Source of the DNA: Prevotella sp.
Lineage (GTDB): Bacteria; Bacteroidota; Bacteroidia; Bacteroidales; Bacteroidaceae
Reading direction: 5' to 3'
Assembly (NCBI GenBank): GCA_017449675.1
Contig: JAFTFG010000006.1
Coordinates: 62,001 to 126,000, forward strand
Length of the DNA stretch: 64,000 nt
Shown here piece after piece: positions 1 through 6,460 of the stretch. A program made the position numbers and the translations under genes. Each line of letters opens with the position of its first letter. Position 1 is the stretch's first letter. The notes beneath the pieces were generated by a model. That model was given only the letters and a program-made list of their open reading frames with translations, had not been told where the DNA came from and ran no database searches.

Positions 1-19
1 GCCGTCTTCCTCAGCTATT

Positions 20-286
20 TCATTTTGAAGTTGCGGCTGTTGTTTCTGTATCGTTTCTTTCTGCTTCTGGTTCTGCTCTGGTTCTGCCTTCTGCATCTTT
101 TTCTTCTTCGCCTTCTTCTTCAATATCTTCTTCAAGTGGTTCTTTCATACCTTTCTTGAAGCTTTGTACGCCCTGCCCTAAACCTTTCATCATTTCGGGT
201 AATTTCTTCCCTCCAAATAAAAGTAAAGCAATTCCACCGATTAGCAAAAGTTCGGTGGTTCCAATGAATAACAATTGAGTAGCCAT
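20..286 (-). CDS. tatA: Sec-independent translocase subunit TatA
   Basis: 88 residues, normal TatA/E length. It is a pore-forming subunit of the twin-arginine translocase, which moves folded proteins across the inner membrane. Residues about 5-24 form one hydrophobic helix, followed by the FGGKKLPEM hinge and an amphipathic helix, then a very acidic Glu/Asp tail. It is the last complete gene of the peptide operon, starting 4 bases after the preceding stop. The first gene of that operon encodes a peptide with an SRREFFK twin-arginine signal, so TatA here probably serves that substrate. Only 19 bases follow the stop, so whether tatC comes next cannot be seen. Family assignment is firm; dedication to the peptide is inferred. 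Confidence 0.93.
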   Translation of the reverse strand: MATQLLFIGTTELLLIGGIALLLFGGKKLPEMMKGLGQGVQSFKKGMKEPLEEDIEEEGEEEKDAEGRTRAEPEAERNDTETTAATSK

Positions 287-290
287 AATC

Positions 291-569
291 CTATTCTGAA
301 ACTAAAAATATTTCTTTCGAATCAAAGTTTATCTCCCAGTGACCACCGACAGAAGATTCCCACTGGTATTTTTCTGCCATTTTATCCCACCAATCTTGGA
401 ATTTTGTACTTGTTTCGCCTAAATCTTTTACTAACTTTTCATACAGTTCTGCATTGTCTGTAGAGAGTATCTTTGCAAGTTCATTTAACCCGTTGCGACG
501 TTCGAAGAGCGTCTGAATCTCATTACGTTCTTCAGGAGTCACATGTCCTACAAGTTTCTTTGTTGCCAT
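291..569 (-). CDS. CXXX repeat peptide modification system protein
   Basis: 92 residues, soluble, no signal peptide, helical and charged with a Trp-rich middle ([13 protein letters not shown]). It resembles the small proteins that accompany CXXX-repeat peptides and their radical SAM maturases in Bacteroidales; their molecular role is not established and a helper or recognition role is possible. Its ATG overlaps the stop of the upstream remnant by one base (TAATG), and tatA follows 4 bases after its stop, so it is in the operon. Recognition rests on recalled family character and on context. Confidence 0.7.
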   Translation of the reverse strand: MATKKLVGHVTPEERNEIQTLFERRNGLNELAKILSTDNAELYEKLVKDLGETSTKFQDWWDKMAEKYQWESSVGGHWEINFDSKEIFLVSE

Positions 570-970
570 TATTTCCTGTATTCTGTATAGTTTAATAATA
601 TTCCATTTGCATGTCGTTCTACTCTTACCGTATTGGTATCAGAACTTATAAGCACTACGACCGTATTCATCCAATTAAAAAACACGCCACCCATTATTAA
701 CTCCCATATAATTAAATTGCCGATTAATTGGACATAGAGGCATAACTTAGCCTGCGAGGGTATTTGATGCTGAACCAAACAAATTTACGGTTGTTCGTCC
801 ATAAAAAGTCCATCCAAAATGCTATAGTTACTGCTAATCCCATATCATTTAAATTCATTTTGTTTCCTTGGGCATCATAACACGCATAGAATAATTGTAC
901 ACCTCTACATCCTGTGCATGTGTAGAAAGGAAAACTACTAACAAAAAAGCAATTACGGTATTTTTTTCAT
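569..970 (-). pseudogene. Decayed small secreted-protein gene in the peptide operon
   Basis: No single frame reads through, but protein-like segments follow one another in different frames. The ATG at 970-968 runs into an A7 tract and stops after five codons. One added A would give MKKNTVIAFLLVVFLSTHAQ, an ideal Bacteroidetes signal peptide with cleavage before Q. Then come a second frame reading YDAQGNKMNLNDMG and onward to a stop at 724-726, a third reading RQFNYMGVNNGWRVF, and a last reading SDTNTVRVERHANG to the TAA at 571-569. Together they suggest an ancestral secreted protein of about 130 residues with at least four disruptions. Alternatives are several tiny genes (ATG ORFs 858-724 and 694-569), A-tract slippage at the start, or local sequencing error. 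Confidence 0.55.
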
Positions 971-981
971 GATTACACTTC

Positions 982-1908
982 TTACCATTCTTTTCTTACG
1001 TCAAACGGATCCAAATAGTCTATTTCAGGAATATTCATTTCTTGCAAGAATTGACCTTCTTCCCTAATAGATGCCAATAGTCTTCGAGCTGCATTGCGCT
1101 CAGTATGCGCAACAATGCATTGTTCGTGACTTGGGGTATTTACTTCTAAAGTGGTCTTGCGATTAAGCCAGATACATCGGCGGCAATGATAGGAGTCGCA
1201 GTGCCGACAAAGTGGAGCATGATCTAATCTCAATAGTTGTTGATTTTTGATGTTCAATCCACTTGCAAGGTCACCAACACTATCCGCTGGATTACTATAA
1301 TAGAAGGCCTGACACAGATAGAATTTTCCATTAGGAGCAATAGTGATGTTTTCTACTCCAGCATTACAATGGTTGGGTGCATCAATCATCATGCGGTCTG
1401 TTAACATGTTGAACTGCGGAGTACGCCCTTTCAAGTATTCTTCTTTAACAACAACAGCCAATTTGTCAAGCAACACATTGTATTGTTCCAAACAACCGTC
1501 AGTCATTGTTTCCAAATCTGTAATAACGACATTAAGGCGCTGAACAACTCTCAATAGATCTGAAATCAACCCAAAGCTTTCAAATAATTGACTCTTTGTG
1601 ACCCGAAGAATCATCACGTCTTGCGGCATGCCCCCCTTTTTAATATCTTCAATAACGTACACGTCTGCTTCGCCACATCCAATAGGTTTGATGTCATGGT
1701 GGTCAATGCTGTCGATTACGTCGATATATTCTTGCGGCAACTCGTAATCAGGATAAACAAACTGTATCATCAAATTCTCCTTCATGGCATAGAAGATACC
1801 AGCCTTCAGGTCATCTATGTTGATTAAACGACGCTCGTTGTAGGGGTTGTCGCAATGACAGTAGTTTACAGAAGTGTCATCCAATAATATTATCAAATAT
1901 TGCATCAT
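982..1908 (-). CDS. CXXX repeat peptide maturase-like protein with C-terminal SPASM-type cysteines
   Basis: 308 residues. The C-terminal half has a SPASM-like cysteine pattern (NHCNAG, FYLCQAF, CRHCDSYHCRRC, EQCIVAH), which in relatives binds auxiliary iron-sulfur clusters. The N-terminal half has no CxxxCxxC radical SAM motif, though a CHC pair lies near residues 17-19. It therefore looks like a degenerate or SPASM-only partner of the two radical SAM enzymes encoded just upstream, matching the CXXX repeat peptide maturase type known from Bacteroidales. It starts 3 bases after the stop of the second radical SAM gene. A cluster-binding or substrate-presenting role is inferred; independent catalysis is doubtful without the radical SAM motif. 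Confidence 0.75.
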   Translation of the reverse strand: MMQYLIILLDDTSVNYCHCDNPYNERRLINIDDLKAGIFYAMKENLMIQFVYPDYELPQEYIDVIDSIDHHDIKPIGCGEADVYVIEDIKKGGMPQDVMILRVTKSQLFESFGLISDLLRVVQRLNVVITDLETMTDGCLEQYNVLLDKLAVVVKEEYLKGRTPQFNMLTDRMMIDAPNHCNAGVENITIAPNGKFYLCQAFYYSNPADSVGDLASGLNIKNQQLLRLDHAPLCRHCDSYHCRRCIWLNRKTTLEVNTPSHEQCIVAHTERNAARRLLASIREEGQFLQEMNIPEIDYLDPFDVRKEW

Positions 1909-1911
1909 AAT

Positions 1912-3135
1912 TTAGCAGTTTATAGGGTTAGACTTTGGCCTATTGGCCTCAAACTCTTCTCGAATTCCTTTTAATTCTAATTTGCGATAGAGCTTATTCC
2001 AATAATAGTTGTTAGCTCTTACTCGTGCTTTATGCATCAAGCAGATGGCCGTTGCTCTTTCGTAGATTGTGTCAGTTGCTGCGGCATCATAGTTTTCACC
2101 CTGGCACCATGCACAACCACTCGCCACCTCACAGTCTAAACATTTTTGAGGACTTTGTGTCGTTCGGTCTAAGATTAAGAATGGCCTCAGAAGATTTGCA
2201 TTAATGCCATCATGAATATTGCCAATTATAATGGGGCTCTTTTCGCGCAACGAGTACTTTGCAAACCTTGTACAAGGATAAAAATTCCCTGCTGCATCAA
2301 CACTCAGCATTCGACCAGCACCACACCAGTTCTGATTGTTGAAGTTGGGGTCTAAAGGTTTTCCTAAATGTTCCCAGTCATAGAAGGAACAATTATACTC
2401 CAGATAGTAGTCGTTTTCAATTATCCAATCAGCCAGTTCAATTAATTGTTGTTCAAAAAGGACATCATCGCCATCATTCCAGACATCCTCGAAAACACAA
2501 TTTATGTTTACCTCTTTGATCCCCAATTCATATAGATGCATAACGCTTTCTTTGATGTATGGAATATCGGCAGAACTGATGGTTACTTTCGTACTTGTCT
2601 GTGGAAATTGTGACAGCCATAATGGAATGTTCTTTACCACATCTTGGTACGACCCTCTACCATCTTTATATATTCTGTTGATATTGTGTTTCCTTTCAGT
2701 TCCGTCAATTGTTATAACGATATTGAGGTGATCGTGGTTCTTTTCCACATACTTCTGTACAGCCTTGCTATTATAGTTAATACCATTCGTAGTAAGATTG
2801 AACCTATAGGCATCAAACCAATGGTGGTTCATTTCATACATTTTGAGCTTTATATAATCACTAATTCTGTCTATCAACTCAACCTCAATAAGTGGTTCAC
2901 CACCTATAAAATCCCAAATGACGGACTCTTCCTCAAACATTTGCTCATTGTCTAATATATAGTCAACGGCTTTCTTTGCTATCTCGAAAGACATTCGCTC
3001 TTGGTTGTTTTTCCCTACGAGATAACAATACTTACAGGCAAGCTGGCAGTCCTTGGTGACTATGAATGTCACAGACTTAGAGACACCCTCTTTCCATGGT
3101 TTTGTACCTCCACTTTTTAATTCATTATCAGTCAT
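1912..3135 (-). CDS. Radical SAM/SPASM peptide maturase, CXXX-repeat target type (second copy)
   Basis: 407 residues. Cys30, Cys34 and Cys37 form the CxxxCxxC motif that binds the SAM-cleaving 4Fe-4S cluster; the GGEP motif follows. The C-terminus carries a SPASM domain (CGAGRML, YPCTRFA, CLDCEVASGCAWCQ, AICLMH) for auxiliary clusters. Such enzymes install cross-links or other modifications in precursor peptides; here the substrate is presumably the Cys-repeat peptide. The start at 3135 is preferred because it overlaps the preceding stop by 8 bases and precedes the first conserved residues; longer in-frame starts lie inside the upstream gene. It is a clear paralogue of the upstream radical SAM gene. 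The exact chemistry cannot be read from sequence. Confidence 0.9.
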   Translation of the reverse strand: MTDNELKSGGTKPWKEGVSKSVTFIVTKDCQLACKYCYLVGKNNQERMSFEIAKKAVDYILDNEQMFEEESVIWDFIGGEPLIEVELIDRISDYIKLKMYEMNHHWFDAYRFNLTTNGINYNSKAVQKYVEKNHDHLNIVITIDGTERKHNINRIYKDGRGSYQDVVKNIPLWLSQFPQTSTKVTISSADIPYIKESVMHLYELGIKEVNINCVFEDVWNDGDDVLFEQQLIELADWIIENDYYLEYNCSFYDWEHLGKPLDPNFNNQNWCGAGRMLSVDAAGNFYPCTRFAKYSLREKSPIIIGNIHDGINANLLRPFLILDRTTQSPQKCLDCEVASGCAWCQGENYDAAATDTIYERATAICLMHKARVRANNYYWNKLYRKLELKGIREEFEANRPKSNPINC

Positions 3136-4243
3136 AATTCTGTGATTTATGATTATATAATCTCCAATAATAATTATAGGCCCGAACTTCAGCCTTGTGC
3201 ATTTTACAAATGGCTTTTGAATGTTGATATATAGTATTTGTTTCAGCAGAATCATAATCTTCGGCCAAACAGAACCTACAATCACCACAAATGTTGCATT
3301 CGTTGCATTCTTTTGAGTTATGAGTCCGTACGTCAAAGCAAGCAAAAGCTCGCATCTTGTTTTTGTCTATTCCATTGAAGACGTCACCGATAATTAGTGG
3401 TGACTTTGTCCTTAATGAATATGATGCAAATCTATGACACGGATACAAATTACCAAGAGAATCAATGGCAATAACTTTGTTTCCGCACGAAATATCCACA
3501 TTATCAGAAATAGGCATCCCTTTTTCTTCATGGAAGCACGAAAGATGGCTGTCAAGAGATTCTTTGCTCACCAAATAATCGGCAAGCGATATCAGTTGAT
3601 TTTCATATATGATGTCATCTCCATCTTTCCAGACATCTTCATTAACGATGCGAACATCAATATTCTTTATTCCAAGTTCAAGAAGATGTAAGATGCTTTC
3701 TTTAACAAAAGGCAAATCATCATGCGAAATAGTCATTCTGGATTCGCTTTCAGGATATTGTCTAATCCATAGCCTTACATTGTCTATTATTGAATCGTAT
3801 GTTCCCTTTCCTGAAACGAAAACCCTATTTGTGTCATTTTTCCGTTTGGTTCCATCTAACGAAATAGAAATGGATATATGCTCATTGTATTTTATTAGGA
3901 ATGCTTGTACCGCTTCTTTGTTATACAGTAAACCATTAGTAGTAATACGTATAGTATAATTCGTACTCCATCGGTGGCCACTTTCTTCTGCTCTTTTTAC
4001 AAAGTATCCGCATATTTCTTCAATGCGTTCTATTTCTATAAGCGGTTCTCCTCCAATAAAGTCCAAAATGACAGAATCTTCATCAAATTCTGGATTAGCC
4101 AGAATGAAATCAACAGCAGACCTCCCAATTATTGAAGGCATCACCTCGTATGAGTTTTTTTCAACTAAATAGCAATACCTGCAACGAAATTGGCATTCCT
4201 TCGTTACAATGAAAATAATAGTCCTTACTTGACCGTCTCCCAT
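3128..4243 (-). CDS. Radical SAM/SPASM peptide maturase, CXXX-repeat target type (first copy)
   Basis: 371 residues with the radical SAM triad at Cys17, Cys21 and Cys24 (CQFRCRYC), a GGEP motif, and a C-terminal SPASM domain (SCGNKV, YPCHRFA, CNECNICGDCRFC, AICKMH). It follows the precursor gene by 58 bases and is presumably its first maturase. Longer in-frame starts exist up to 4525, but that extension is low-complexity Val/Ala/Arg sequence made by reading the precursor gene in another frame, so 4243 was chosen. Its 3' end overlaps the next maturase gene, which suggests translational coupling. Two non-identical maturases imply two modification steps or two site classes, which is inference. 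Confidence 0.9.
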   Translation of the reverse strand: MGDGQVRTIIFIVTKECQFRCRYCYLVEKNSYEVMPSIIGRSAVDFILANPEFDEDSVILDFIGGEPLIEIERIEEICGYFVKRAEESGHRWSTNYTIRITTNGLLYNKEAVQAFLIKYNEHISISISLDGTKRKNDTNRVFVSGKGTYDSIIDNVRLWIRQYPESESRMTISHDDLPFVKESILHLLELGIKNIDVRIVNEDVWKDGDDIIYENQLISLADYLVSKESLDSHLSCFHEEKGMPISDNVDISCGNKVIAIDSLGNLYPCHRFASYSLRTKSPLIIGDVFNGIDKNKMRAFACFDVRTHNSKECNECNICGDCRFCLAEDYDSAETNTIYQHSKAICKMHKAEVRAYNYYWRLYNHKSQNYD

Positions 4244-4301
4244 ATTCAGAATGATTAGATGGCAATGGCAGTATTTCACGCCATTGCCACCAAAAACAGG
4301 A

Positions 4302-4607
4302 TTAATAGCTTCTGCCACTGCAAGTACCGCTACAACCACGGCACCCCTGGCAAAGACCGCTACATGTGCCGCTACAGCCACGACAACCCTCACAGAGACC
4401 ACTACACGTTCCCGTACAGCTTCTGCAACCCGAGCAAAGACCACTGCAACTTCCATTGCAACCTGTGGCAGCGACTTCGGCAGCCTGAAGCACAGCAGGA
4501 GAACTTGCCAGTGCAATAGCACCAATCATTGGCAGTGCGCTCTTAGCTGCTCTTTTGAAGAATTCCCTTCGCGACTGGAGTTCCTCGTTGTTCTTATTCT
4601 TCTTCAT
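4302..4607 (-). CDS. Tat-exported cysteine-repeat precursor peptide (RiPP precursor)
   Basis: 101 residues. Residues 12-18 are SRREFFK, a full twin-arginine consensus, followed by a moderately hydrophobic segment (about 22-42) ending in LQAA, a likely signal-peptidase site. From residue 50 there are 14 cysteines (50, 54, 58, 61, 64, 68, 72, 75, 78, 82, 86, 89, 92, 96) in a 14-residue repeat of the form C-x3-C-x3-C-x2-C-x2, otherwise almost only Gly, Ser, Thr, Leu and Arg. It ends SGRSY. The gene heads the operon with two radical SAM maturases and TatA, so the repeat region is the likely modification target and the product is likely exported after modification or folding. Without that context it could be a metal-binding periplasmic protein. 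Final structure and activity are unknown. Confidence 0.88.
   Translation of the reverse strand: MKKNKNNEELQSRREFFKRAAKSALPMIGAIALASSPAVLQAAEVAATGCNGSCSGLCSGCRSCTGTCSGLCEGCRGCSGTCSGLCQGCRGCSGTCSGRSY
4335..4460 (-). repeat. Three tandem 42-bp coding repeats in the precursor gene
   Basis: Codons 50-63, 64-77 and 78-91 form three tandem units of 42 bp, and a partial fourth continues to the stop. The DNA copies have diverged more than the protein: the cysteine positions are fixed and the spacer residues nearly so. That suggests selection on cysteine spacing rather than very recent duplication. Confidence 0.85.
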
Positions 4608-4678
4608 AACGTTAGAAGTTTAAAGATGCTTATAAACTCCCAAATTCAGCGTTAATATTCTGTTTCAGGTCTGGAAAT

Positions 4679-5042
4679 AAAAAAAGACGTGGGAGTTTGT
4701 TTCTCCGCGCCTATCCCTATAGTCAGGCTCTCGCATTGCCCCATCGTAAGGATAAGCAACGCAAGCCAGCCCACGTCGAGTGATATTATATAGTTCGGCA
4801 TAGACGCTAACCATCAAGATATAATGATAGCAACGAACTGCCGGGATATAATACACCCACGCAAACGCTTCGTTGCATTACCGCTGTACGATGATTCAAA
4901 TTTGCGAGATTTGACTATACAGACAGGTAACGTTCGAAAACGTCCTTTCCCTTTGGCTGTCCTCACAAACGGTGTCCTCAGCCTCTGGATTCCATCGATG
5001 TTGTCTTGACCCACCCTGTCCTCGAAAGGACTGGCTTTAGTC
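4679..5042 (-). ncRNA. Unidentified structured RNA, about 365 nt, or regulatory leader
   Basis: No convincing ORF covers this stretch, yet the minus strand is dense in stems. A UUCG-loop hairpin lies near the 5' end (GUCCU-UUCG-AGGAC) and another near 4940 (ACGUU-UUCG-AACGU). A GCAACGAA/UUCGUUGC stem spans about 4831-4877. GACGUGGG (4777-4770) pairs with CCCACGUC (4693-4686) and is followed at once by seven U residues, as in a terminator. GAGGAC occurs three times in the 5' third. It has a canonical promoter (see that entry). It does not show the hallmarks of RNase P RNA, tmRNA or SRP RNA. It may be a free RNA or a terminated leader of the peptide operon, whose first gene begins about 72 bases further on. 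Confidence 0.6.
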
Positions 5043-5047
5043 GGCTA

Positions 5048-5079
5048 CAAAGATACAAAAAAGAAAACAAAAATCCAAA
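5048..5079 (-). promoter_or_regulatory. Bacteroidetes promoter for the structured RNA
   Basis: On the minus strand, TTTG (5079-5076), a 20-base spacer and TATCTTTG (5055-5048) match the Bacteroidetes -33/-7 promoter pattern exactly. Transcription would begin near 5042, just before the first predicted stem. Confidence 0.75.
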
Positions 5080-5144
5080 TTTATTTGATTTTTTTGAATG
5101 AAGACGTTTTTTAGATATTGATCGTTTTAATGGGATTTCTGTTC

Positions 5145-5354
5145 CTATTCAGGAAGTTGTATCTCTGGAATAATCAAACTACCATTATTCGTCACTTGCC
5201 GTGCCTCATAGAACATACAATAATAAATTGGCATATAAACAATACCTTTCTCCTCAAAAACATGACGTTCATTAGAAAAGACTACGGCATGGTGAATATT
5301 ATAATCTGGTGTCCTCAGGAATATCTGTTTATCGGCTGAAATATACGAATAAAT
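5145..5354 (-). pseudogene. 3' remnant of an unknown protein gene
   Basis: A 69-codon open stretch on the minus strand ends with TAG at 5147-5145. Its translation looks like real protein (SADKQIFLRTPDYNIHH, then VFEEKGIVYMPIYYCMFYEA, ending LIIPEIQLPE). It has no start codon: an in-frame TAG closes it at 5357-5355 and the only internal ATG is halfway. No matching N-terminal part is visible upstream, where two 19-bp repeats and then the inverted-repeat element begin. It is probably the tail of a truncated gene; the family was not recognised. Confidence 0.45.
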
Positions 5355-5370
5355 CTAGATTTCTGCAAGG

Positions 5371-5422
5371 AAATCGGGACTTTTTCCGAGTTTTCACATA
5401 CCAAAATCGGGACTTTTTCCGA
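5371..5422. repeat. Two 19-bp direct repeats
   Basis: AAATCGGGACTTTTTCCGA occurs at 5371-5389 and 5404-5422, start to start 33 bp, about three helical turns. Each contains an imperfect inverted repeat (TCGGGA/TTCCGA). They lie between the gene remnant and the left inverted repeat, and could be protein-binding sites or insertion debris. Confidence 0.7.
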
Positions 5423-5486
5423 ATAATTATAAGTTTATCGTAAAACGATCAAGAACTTTTTCAGACTACCAATATACTTTTCGTAA

Positions 5487-5588
5487 AGAAACTACTCCCC
5501 TTCTCCCGTATTCCCCAGAAACAGCGATGTTCAGGGCATTTCGGGACGGGAGTAGTTAGTGTAACTAGTCCCGTACTAGTCCCTTTTT
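5487..5588 (+). repeat. Left terminal inverted repeat
   Basis: The reverse complement aligns over its full 102 bp with 7665-7766 with few gaps. The inner part is itself near-palindromic (ACGGGA, TAGTT, AACTA, TCCCGT); the outer part contains CTCCCCTTCTCCCGT at 5496-5510, which is repeated exactly in inverse at the right end. Confidence 0.8.
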
Positions 5589-5653
5589 GCTGTCTCATCC
5601 CTTTTAGTGTAAAAAAGAGAGGTGGGGAGTCTGGTGGATTCGAGAAAAAGTTG

Positions 5654-5661
5654 TATCTTTG
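5654..5661 (+). promoter_or_regulatory. Promoter -7 element before the 5724 gene
   Basis: TATCTTTG matches the Bacteroidetes -7 consensus. No clear -33 box is seen at the usual distance. The start codon is 63 bases downstream. Confidence 0.55.
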
Positions 5662-5723
5662 TAGTCGATGTATCAACTATGATATTATCAACAAAATAAC
5701 AAACCATTTATTCATAACTATTA

Positions 5724-6182
5724 ATGAGCACAAAAAATCTAACAATCAAAGCCGATTATCGGAATGCACCCAAAGGGTATCAACTATGCTTTATGGAAAC
5801 ATGTCCTATGAAGGACGAGTGTCTGAGGTTTCTTGCTGGGCAGGAAGTGCCAGAGGAACGGGACTGGGGACCTGCTGTCTATCCAAACATGAAGGTGACA
5901 GAAAAGGGATGCCGACTGTTTGCCACTGGTCAGCCCATCAAGATGGCATGGGGATTCGGCAAACTATTCGAGGAGGTGAAGAGCAAGCATGAAAGGGGAT
6001 TGCGTACTGCTATGCGACAATACCTCAACGGTACCAGCAATTACTATCGTTACAACAATGGCGAACGGATGCTGAACGAGGAACAACAGGAGTGGATTAT
6101 CCAACTCTTTCAACGCACAGGCTATACGGAGAATCTGGTCTTCGAACATTATGCCTATGTATATGATTTCTCCACTTTCTAA
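5724..6182 (+). CDS. Small Cys-containing Bacteroidales protein (DUF6078-like)
   Basis: 152 residues. A cysteine cluster near the N-terminus (CFMETCPMKDEC, about residues 22-33) followed by LRFLAG looks like a metal-binding knuckle, and a further Cys sits near residue 63. The remainder is soluble with a Trp/Arg-rich C-terminal half and no signal peptide. It resembles short Bacteroidales proteins I associate with DUF6078, but that name is tentative and no function is known. It is the first gene inside the inverted-repeat element, 278 bases before the VapE-like ATPase gene. DNA binding or an accessory role for the ATPase is possible, not shown. Confidence 0.65.
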   Translation: MSTKNLTIKADYRNAPKGYQLCFMETCPMKDECLRFLAGQEVPEERDWGPAVYPNMKVTEKGCRLFATGQPIKMAWGFGKLFEEVKSKHERGLRTAMRQYLNGTSNYYRYNNGERMLNEEQQEWIIQLFQRTGYTENLVFEHYAYVYDFSTF

Positions 6183-6239
6183 CGAAGAGAGAAGGATTTT
6201 CATTATTTTTATACTCCATTAACATTATTCCCAAGAGCC

Positions 6240-6314
6240 TTCCGGATATCTGGGAATCCCATTCCGGATACTTCGTAGAGGTACTCCGAACACCTCGTAC
6301 GGGGTATCCGGAAT
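6240..6314. repeat. Iteron-like repeats and nested hairpin between the two element genes
   Basis: TTCCGGATA occurs at 6240-6248 and 6262-6270, and inverted (TATCCGGAA) at 6305-6313. ATTCCGGATAC at 6261-6271 and GTATCCGGAAT at 6304-6314 are perfect inverted repeats, enclosing a second pair GAGGT/ACCTC at 6278-6282 and 6292-6296. The whole can fold as a 54-nt nested hairpin. It could be an origin, an operator or a terminator; the neighbouring helicase-like ATPase makes an origin attractive. Confidence 0.6.
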
Positions 6315-6389
6315 GTCGGAATACTAAATTCCTGATAGCCGGAAGGGTTGTACCTCCTAATAGGTATTGCAAAAGGGATTATCTTTTTG

Positions 6390-6397
6390 TATCTTCG
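6390..6397 (+). promoter_or_regulatory. Probable promoter of the VapE-like gene
   Basis: TATCTTCG is one base from TAnnTTTG, and its surroundings (TTTTTGTATCTTCGCAGTCG) closely resemble those of the 5654 promoter (AGTTGTATCTTTGTAGTCG). The start codon lies about 64 bases downstream. Confidence 0.5.
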
Positions 6398-6460
6398 CAG
6401 TCGAAAACCTCTGGGAAATACCCTGAGAACACATTTATTAACTAAATTGATTTATAAACT

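Noticed and set aside
569..778. 69-residue protein starting at 778
   Set aside because: Its start is a TTG and the upstream half reads more like noise than the neighbouring frames; treated as part of a frameshifted remnant.
4302..4470. CRISPR-like tandem repeats
   Set aside because: The units are 42 bp with no unique spacers and encode the Cys-repeat peptide in frame.
4244..4525. N-terminal extension of the first radical SAM protein
   Set aside because: It is the precursor gene read in another frame, giving Val/Ala/Arg-rich low-complexity sequence; conserved sequence begins at the ATG at 4243.
4679..5042. RNase P RNA, tmRNA, SRP RNA or 6S RNA
   Set aside because: No GGAAAGTCC/ACAGAAA cores, no tRNA-like ends or tag ORF, no GNRA SRP tip, and it is too long for 6S.
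5118..5339. 73-residue plus-strand ORF
   Set aside because: It is antisense to a more protein-like minus-strand open frame and has atypical composition; no promoter or family resemblance.
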